Source: Leyella stercorea (lineage in GTDB: Bacteria > Bacteroidota > Bacteroidia > Bacteroidales > Bacteroidaceae). From it: 12,351 nucleotides of DNA. The stretch covers positions 1 to 12,351 of the forward strand of contig NZ_JADYUF010000065.1 of NCBI RefSeq assembly GCF_021531655.1, in the 5' to 3' direction. Positions 8,042 through 12,351 of this stretch are shown here, piece by piece. The stretch's first letter is position 1. Each line of letters begins with the position of its first letter. The notes beneath the pieces were generated by a model, which made no database searches, was not told the origin of the DNA, and saw only the letters and a program-made list of their open reading frames with translations. The position numbers were made by a program, and so were the translations under genes.

Positions 8042-8120
8042 AATATAATGATACTTGGCCATTTATTATTATATTAAACACCACTTTAATATATAATATT
8101 ATGCAAAGTATCATTATATT
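8042..8120. repeat. 79-base element bounded by perfect 15-bp inverted repeats
   Basis: AATATAATGATACTT at 8042-8056 is the exact reverse complement of AAGTATCATTATATT at 8106-8120. Past one G-A mismatch, two more pairs (8058-8059 with 8103-8104) extend the outer stem. Inside lies a second stem of nine AT pairs (8070-8078 with 8085-8093) around the loop CACCAC. The whole could fold as one long hairpin. It resembles a small non-autonomous transposable element (MITE) or a 3' untranslated stabilising structure. No target-site duplication is visible at its edges. Confidence 0.6.
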
Positions 8121-8210
8121 ACTTGTGAATGCACTTTCCGTGACTTGCGGACGGAACTGAAATTCTGAACTGTTACTTATTCTGAGACGTTTGTATCTGT
8201 CTCCTAATAC

Positions 8211-8269
8211 GAATACGTATTCATCTGCCAACGATAACGTCTTCATCGGGTGATGATAACGTATTCATT
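8211..8269. repeat. three direct repeats of a 15-bp motif with exact 22-bp period
   Basis: The motif GATAACGTATTCATC occurs as imperfect copies at 8211-8225 (GAATACGTATTCATC), 8233-8247 (GATAACGTCTTCATC) and 8255-8269 (GATAACGTATTCATT). The start-to-start distance is exactly 22 bp both times, close to two helical turns, so all copies face nearly the same side of DNA. Copy 1 contains a perfect 12-bp palindrome, GAATACGTATTC (8211-8222). A period of 22 is not a multiple of three, so this is not a protein repeat. It may be a protein-binding array or part of a dispersed intergenic repeat. It lies downstream of both flanking genes, which makes a promoter operator less likely. Confidence 0.6.
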
Positions 8270-8321
8270 CTTCCGCTTTCAAAATATTAATAATTATTAT
8301 CAAGATATTTGTGTCCCAGTA

Positions 8322-9959
8322 TTAACGAGGCTGTCTTGAGCTAATTCTTTTCAGTATCCATAATGCTGAGAAAATCATTGCTATGCCGAATATCCATGAA
8401 ATTGCGGCACTTGCTATTACGCCTAATTGTTGTGTGAATCCTGCTACGACGAATGTCAGGAACGACACGGCGGCTACTGTCAGGGCGTACGGCAACTGCG
8501 ATGACACATGATGTACGTGCTTGCATTCAGCACCTGCCGATGCCATAATGGTTGTGTCGGATATCGGTGAGATGTGATCGCCGCAAACTGCACCTGCCAT
8601 ACATGCCGATATGGAAATGATGCGTAGCGGTGCTGCAGCCGGGAATACGGCTATGCATATTGGAATGAGTATACCGAATGTTCCCCAAGACGTGCCGGTT
8701 GCAAAGGCAAGCAATGCTGCCACGATGAATATTATTGCCGGTAGCAGCATCTGGAGTCCTGAGGCACTGCTTGCAACTACGCCTGATACGTATTCGGCTG
8801 CACCAAGCGAGTCGGTCATGCTCTTCAGTGTCCATGCAAGTGTAAGTATCAGTACGGCTGGAACCATGGCTTCAAAACCCTTGATGAGGCAACTCATGGC
8901 ATTGTCGAACTTCAGTGTGCGACGTACTACGAACATTGTTATTGTAAGAATCAATGCTGCAAGCGAACCGATAACCAATCCTACTGATGCGTTGCTTGCT
9001 GCAAAGGCATCTACAAAGTTATGGTGGCAATCGCTTGTAGTGTCGAAATATCCGCCTGAGTAAAGCATGCCAGCCATGCAGAACACTATGAGCATCAAAA
9101 TCGGGACTACAAGGTCTACGACCGAACCGTTGGTAGTTGTCGGCTTCTTGTTGTCTTGCTTGGCACCCACACCATGCTCTACGATATGCAGCTTGGTGTC
9201 AATCACCTCGTCTACCAGTCCGCCTGTGCGCTCATACCATTCCTGCAAGCGTACGTCGTACTTGCTCATAGCCTTGAAGTCGAAGCCCGACACTACAATC
9301 ATAAACATGAAGATAATGGTGAAGAATGCGTAGAAGTTGAACGGTATAGCCTGACAGAACAATGCCAGTCCATTCTCTCCGCCAGACACAAATCCGGATA
9401 CTGCTGCCGCCCAACTTGATATGGGCGATATGATGCAGACCGGAGCTGCTGTGGAGTCTATGAGATAGGCGAGCTTTTCTTTTGTCACACCGTGGCGTAC
9501 GGTTATAGGACGCATTACGGAGCCTACTGTAAGACAGTTGAAATAGTCGTCGATGAAGATGAGAATGCCGAGAATGATAGTGGCTATCTGTGCGCCTATC
9601 TTTGTTTTGATGTGTTTTGATGCCCAACGTCCGAAAGCTGCCGAGCCTCCTGCCTTGTTCATCAGCGACACTATAGAACCCAGTACGACAAGGAACACGA
9701 TAATGCCTACGTTCCATGGATTGGACAGGCATGAAATGAGTCCGTATTGTTTGGCATCTGAACCAGTTCCTACTGTGTCGTTGAGCAGATGTGTCAAGAA
9801 GCCTTCAAAGCCAGTGCCCATAGACATACTGTATAAAATAGCACCAAGCACTATGCCTATGAACAACGATGAATATACCTCCTTGGTCTTCAATGCCAGT
9901 GCAATGGCTACGACTGGAGGAAGAAGGGACCAGATTGTCCCAATAAAATTGAAGTCCAT
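8322..9959 (-). CDS. NhaC-family Na+/H+ antiporter-type permease
   Basis: This is a 545-residue polytopic inner-membrane protein with roughly a dozen hydrophobic segments, for example about 10-24, 29-47, 84-100, 123-140, 206-225, 281-300, 325-345, 363-380, 404-421, 426-442, 490-508 and 514-536. Family landmarks include SLLPPVVAIALAL at the N-terminus, the buried acidic motif FIDDYFNCLTVGSVMRPI (D137-D138), the DSTAAPVCIISPISSW segment (168-183) and the C-terminal GDHISPISDTTIMASAGA (460-477). A hydrophilic loop at about 226-280 ends the first half. The family exchanges Na+ for H+, and some members exchange organic acids such as malate and lactate, so the ion or substrate is not certain. The ATG at 9957-9959 gives the usual short N-terminus and lies behind a TAnnTTTG-like element. 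It is transcribed convergently to the susCD block and divergently from the GH89 gene; no operon partner is visible within the window. Confidence 0.92.
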   Translation of the reverse strand: MDFNFIGTIWSLLPPVVAIALALKTKEVYSSLFIGIVLGAILYSMSMGTGFEGFLTHLLNDTVGTGSDAKQYGLISCLSNPWNVGIIVFLVVLGSIVSLMNKAGGSAAFGRWASKHIKTKIGAQIATIILGILIFIDDYFNCLTVGSVMRPITVRHGVTKEKLAYLIDSTAAPVCIISPISSWAAAVSGFVSGGENGLALFCQAIPFNFYAFFTIIFMFMIVVSGFDFKAMSKYDVRLQEWYERTGGLVDEVIDTKLHIVEHGVGAKQDNKKPTTTNGSVVDLVVPILMLIVFCMAGMLYSGGYFDTTSDCHHNFVDAFAASNASVGLVIGSLAALILTITMFVVRRTLKFDNAMSCLIKGFEAMVPAVLILTLAWTLKSMTDSLGAAEYVSGVVASSASGLQMLLPAIIFIVAALLAFATGTSWGTFGILIPICIAVFPAAAPLRIISISACMAGAVCGDHISPISDTTIMASAGAECKHVHHVSSQLPYALTVAAVSFLTFVVAGFTQQLGVIASAAISWIFGIAMIFSALWILKRISSRQPR

Positions 9960-9992
9960 AATAAATTCTTATCTCATGATTTTTTCGGAGTG

Positions 9993-10000
9993 CAAAGGTA
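9993..10000 (-). promoter_or_regulatory. candidate -7 element for the permease gene
   Basis: Read on the - strand the bases are TACCTTTG, matching TAnnTTTG, 33 bases ahead of the permease ATG. A TTTG-like -33 element lies at about 10013-10018, but the gap is shorter than usual, so only the -7 element is well supported. Confidence 0.5.
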
Positions 10001-10063
10001 AGGCTTTTGCTGCAAAAAGTAAAACTAAAAAGTGTAATTGTATGAATAATCATTAGTTTTAAG

Positions 10064-10071
10064 TAACTTTG
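10064..10071 (+). promoter_or_regulatory. candidate -7 element for the GH89 gene
   Basis: The bases are TAACTTTG, an exact TAnnTTTG match, 46 bases before the GH89 ATG at 10118. A TTG at 10038-10040 lies 23 bases upstream and could serve as the -33 element. The arrangement suggests transcription of the GH89 gene by the primary sigma factor rather than only by the ECF sigma factor of the left block. Confidence 0.6.
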
Positions 10072-10117
10072 CATCATTGAATTACTTTTGAACTAATATT
10101 AATAAACCTCTATAACA

Positions 10118-12283
10118 ATGACACCAAAACGAAACCTACTGATTGCTTTCATGTTTTTTATTGCATTGCAATTGTTTGCTGCTACCCCTATTGAGGGTTT
10201 GCTTGAACGTATTGACAAGGGAGCGTCGCGCAAGATTATGACTGAAACGGTGCGTTCCGACCGTGATTTCTTTGAGATTACAAGCAAGAATGGCAACCCG
10301 CTTATCCGTGGAAACAACTACGTCAGCATTGCCTCGGGTATAAACTGGTATTTGAAGTATAGTGTGGGCGTACACCTTACATGGAACTCTATGCACGCTT
10401 CGTTGCCTGCTACGCTTCCGCTTGTGCAGGGGGTGGAGCGTCATACTACGGACATAAAGCACCGCTATTATCTCAATTATTGTACGCTGTCTTATTCTAT
10501 GGCGTTCTGGGATTGGAAGCGTTGGGAACAGGAACTCGACTGGATGGCTTTGCATGGCATCAATCTGTGTCTTGACATCGTAGGCACAGATGTTGTTTGG
10601 CGTAATGTGCTGTTGAAGTTGGGCTATACGAAGGATGAGGCCAACGAGTTTGTTGCTGGTCCGGCATTCCAGGCATGGTGGCTTATGAACAATCTTGAGG
10701 GGTGGGGCGGACCCAACTCCGACAACTGGTATCAGCAACGTGAGCGTCTGCAGAAGCAGATAATGAAACGTATGAAGGAGCTTGGCATCAACGTTTGTTT
10801 GCCAGGCTATTCGGGTATGGTACCACATGATGCCAAGGAGCGACTCGGTCTTGACGTGGCAGACCCTGGCAAGTGGAACGACTATAAACGTCCGGCATTT
10901 CTGCAGCCTACTTCAAAGCGTTTTGCTGAGATAGCCTCAATATATTATAAGGAGCAACAGCGTCTATATGGCAAGGCTGACTTCTACAGCATGGACCCCT
11001 TTCATGAGGGTGGTAATGCCGGTGGCGTAGACTTGCGTAAGGCAGGCGAGGCCATTATGGGAGCCATGAAGGCTGTCAATCCAAATGCTGTTTGGGTGGT
11101 GCAGGCTTGGGGTGCATGTCCTTATCCGTCTATGATTAAGCATCTGAAGAATGGTGATATGCTTGTGCTCGACCTCTATTCGGAGAACCGACCGCAATGG
11201 GGCAACTCTGAGTCGACATGGTATCGCAAGGAAGGATTCAACGGACACGATTGGGCTTTCTGCATGCTCTTGAACTTCGGTGGTAATGTTGGAATGTTCG
11301 GCAAGTTGCAACATGTTGTCGACGAGTACTATAAGGCACGTTGCAGTTCCTTCAAGTCAACGATGAAGGGTGTGGGACTGACAATGGAGGGCATAGAGAA
11401 CAATCCCGTGATGTACGAACTCTTGTCGGAGTTGCCTTGGCGTGATGCCAAGTTCTCATGGAAGGAGTGGCTTCATGATTATGTTGAGGCACGCTATGGC
11501 AACATCAATAATGCCAAGGTGCACGATGCTTGGTTGCTGCTTGCACGTTCGGTATATGGTGCTGGGGCAAAGATAGTAGAGCAGGGATGTCATGAGTCTG
11601 TGTTGTGTGCCCGTCCGGCATTGGATGTATATCAGGTGTCGTCGTGGTCGGAGATGGAAGAGTTCTACAATCCCGATGACGTTATACGTGCCGCACGGCT
11701 TATGGTTGAGGCTTCGCATGAAGTGAAGGCAAATGACAATTTCCGCTACGACCTTGTTGACGTAACGCGTCAGGCGATAGCCGAGCAGGCACGCTATGTC
11801 TATGATGAGATAGTGGCTGCATACAAGGCGAAGGACCGCAAGATGTTCGATTATACCACAAAGCGCTTCCTTGACATTCTGTTGCAGCAGGATCGTCTGC
11901 TCTCGTCGATGCCCGACTTTATGGTGGGAGGATGGATTCGTAGCGCAAGAAATCTTGGACAAAACGAACAAGAGCGCAATCATTACGAATGGAACGCCCG
12001 TGTACAGATAACTACATGGGGCAATCGTAGTGCAGCCGAACGTGGCGGACTGCGTGAGTATGCCCATAAGGAATGGAACGGTGTATTGGCTGACTTCTAT
12101 TATCCGCGTTGGAAGGCTTACTTCGAGGCTCTTGCTGCCACACTTGACGGCAAGCCAATGAAGGATATTGACTTCTATGCAATGGACGAGAAGTGGACGT
12201 TGCTACACAATGTCTATCCGTATGAGGCGCAAGGCAATCCTGTAGAGTTTGCGCAGACTGCGTTTAATAATGTATTTGAATAG
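10118..12283 (+). CDS. alpha-N-acetylglucosaminidase, glycoside hydrolase family 89 (NAGLU-like)
   Basis: This 721-residue exported enzyme removes terminal alpha-linked GlcNAc; known family substrates are heparan sulfate ends and GlcNAc-alpha-1,4-Gal on mucin O-glycans. A signal peptide covers about 1-22. The small NAGLU N-terminal domain spans about 25-110, the (beta/alpha)8 catalytic domain about 115-450 and the helical C-terminal domain about 455-715. Landmarks are LNYCTLSYSMAFWDWKRWEQELDWMALHGIN (119-149), WLMNNLEGWGGP (188-199) and CLPGYSGMVP (227-236). By comparison with human NAGLU (catalytic Glu316 and Glu446), the candidate acid/base is E297 in DPFHEGG and the nucleophile E424 in TMEGIENNPVMYELLSELPW. 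Length is close to the human enzyme, with no added carbohydrate-binding modules, unlike the much larger clostridial member. The gene has its own promoter-like element and is followed 5 bases after its stop by an inverted repeat. It may serve the same host-glycan diet as the susCD cassette, but that link is inference. Confidence 0.95.
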   Translation: MTPKRNLLIAFMFFIALQLFAATPIEGLLERIDKGASRKIMTETVRSDRDFFEITSKNGNPLIRGNNYVSIASGINWYLKYSVGVHLTWNSMHASLPATLPLVQGVERHTTDIKHRYYLNYCTLSYSMAFWDWKRWEQELDWMALHGINLCLDIVGTDVVWRNVLLKLGYTKDEANEFVAGPAFQAWWLMNNLEGWGGPNSDNWYQQRERLQKQIMKRMKELGINVCLPGYSGMVPHDAKERLGLDVADPGKWNDYKRPAFLQPTSKRFAEIASIYYKEQQRLYGKADFYSMDPFHEGGNAGGVDLRKAGEAIMGAMKAVNPNAVWVVQAWGACPYPSMIKHLKNGDMLVLDLYSENRPQWGNSESTWYRKEGFNGHDWAFCMLLNFGGNVGMFGKLQHVVDEYYKARCSSFKSTMKGVGLTMEGIENNPVMYELLSELPWRDAKFSWKEWLHDYVEARYGNINNAKVHDAWLLLARSVYGAGAKIVEQGCHESVLCARPALDVYQVSSWSEMEEFYNPDDVIRAARLMVEASHEVKANDNFRYDLVDVTRQAIAEQARYVYDEIVAAYKAKDRKMFDYTTKRFLDILLQQDRLLSSMPDFMVGGWIRSARNLGQNEQERNHYEWNARVQITTWGNRSAAERGGLREYAHKEWNGVLADFYYPRWKAYFEALAATLDGKPMKDIDFYAMDEKWTLLHNVYPYEAQGNPVEFAQTAFNNVFE

Positions 12284-12288
12284 CAAAA

Positions 12289-12341
12289 CGCCCTGCAAGG
12301 GCAAAAGCATTGATAATTAACGCTTTTGCCCTTGCAGGGCG
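12289..12341. terminator. perfect 20-bp GC-rich inverted repeat after the GH89 gene, probable terminator
   Basis: The arm at 12289-12308 (beginning CGCCCTGCAAGGGC) is the exact reverse complement of 12322-12341, with a 13-nt AT-rich loop. It begins 5 bases after the GH89 stop codon. On the + strand no T-run follows the stem in the window. On the - strand the stem is followed by TTTTGC, a better terminator tail. It may therefore end a convergent - strand gene beyond the window, act in both directions, or protect the GH89 mRNA 3' end. Confidence 0.65.
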
Positions 12342-12351
12342 CATTGGTATT

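Larger units (their letters stand above)
7997..8321. other. gene-poor AT-rich intergenic region between convergent genes
   Basis: This stretch of 325 bases separates the + strand phosphoesterase terminator from the end of the - strand permease gene. It holds the 79-base inverted-repeat element and the 22-bp-spaced repeats listed separately. I see no RNA gene and no convincing coding region. A 78-codon - strand open frame (8010-8246) crosses both structures; its second half is a low-complexity translation of the AT-rich inverted repeat. If permease transcripts run to the terminator at 7961-7996, the whole stretch would be their 3' untranslated region. Confidence 0.7.
9960..10117. promoter_or_regulatory. 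divergent promoter region between permease and GH89 genes
   Basis: These 158 bases separate two start codons on opposite strands and hold a -7-like element for each direction (listed separately). The interior is AT-rich with A- and T-runs around 10013-10031. I see no clear operator palindrome. The two elements are about 64 bases apart, so a regulator or polymerase bound at one could influence the other. Confidence 0.55.

Noticed and set aside
8010..8246. 78-codon - strand open frame downstream of the permease
   Set aside because: Its start lies in the 22-bp repeats and its second half translates the AT-rich inverted repeat, giving low-complexity residues; no domain is recognisable. Kept only as a finding, not as a gene.
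8211..8269. Possible CRISPR array
   Set aside because: Only three imperfect 15-bp copies with 7-base gaps; repeat and spacer sizes do not fit and no cas genes are present.
8288..8299. TAATAATTATTA palindrome as the permease terminator
   Set aside because: It is made only of A and T, would form a very weak stem, and lacks a proper T-run on the - strand.
8611..9063. 150-codon + strand open frame opposite the permease gene
   Set aside because: It lies antisense to the clear NhaC-family coding frame, and its Ala/Thr/Ser-rich translation is a shadow of that gene's codon use.
9553..10056. 167-codon + strand open frame opposite the permease start
   Set aside because: Antisense to conserved permease sequence and running through its promoter; no recognisable domain.
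10136..10828. 230-codon - strand open frame opposite the GH89 start
   Set aside because: Antisense shadow of a fully supported GH89 gene; its translation shows no coherent domain or signal.
11456..12067. 203-codon - strand open frame opposite the GH89 C-terminal domain
   Set aside because: Shadow of the coding strand; residue mix reflects complementary codons, not a known family.

Overview
The window looks like a chromosomal segment of a gut- or oral-type Bacteroidales bacterium, with Prevotella or a close relative as the best guess. The reasons are a SusC/SusD pair, an ECF sigma/FecR pair of the Bacteroidetes type, promoter -7 elements of the form TAnnTTTG, weak AT-rich ribosome-binding regions and moderate-to-low GC. 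Genus is inferred from general character only, not from a database match.

Left part (1-7996): after a possible 3' end of an upstream gene (2-61) and a TAnnTTTG-type promoter, five genes run on the + strand. They are an ECF sigma factor, a FecR-like membrane anti-sigma factor, a SusC-like TonB-dependent transporter with an N-terminal STN signalling domain, a SusD-like surface lipoprotein and an exported calcineurin-like phosphoesterase with a purple-acid-phosphatase-like N-terminal domain. A strong intrinsic terminator (7961-7996) closes the block. Together they form a complete trans-envelope signalling and uptake cassette: substrate loading of SusC/SusD would be sensed through the STN domain by FecR, which would release the sigma factor to transcribe susCD. 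No glycoside hydrolase lies inside this block; the phosphoesterase is its only enzyme.

Middle (7997-8321): a 325-base AT-rich intergenic stretch between convergent genes. It holds a 79-base element bounded by perfect 15-bp inverted repeats and, further on, three 15-bp repeats spaced exactly 22 bp apart. I support no gene in it.

Right part (8322-12351): a NhaC-family Na+/H+ antiporter-type permease on the - strand is divergent from a GH89 alpha-N-acetylglucosaminidase (NAGLU family) on the + strand. They share a 158-base intergenic region with a TAnnTTTG-like -7 element on each strand. The GH89 gene is followed by a perfect 20-bp GC-rich inverted repeat with a 13-nt loop near the window end. 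GH89 enzymes release terminal alpha-GlcNAc, for example from mucin O-glycans or heparan sulfate fragments. This fits host-glycan foraging, but nothing in the sequence proves co-regulation with the susCD cassette.

No RNA genes, CRISPR array, transposase or phage genes were seen.
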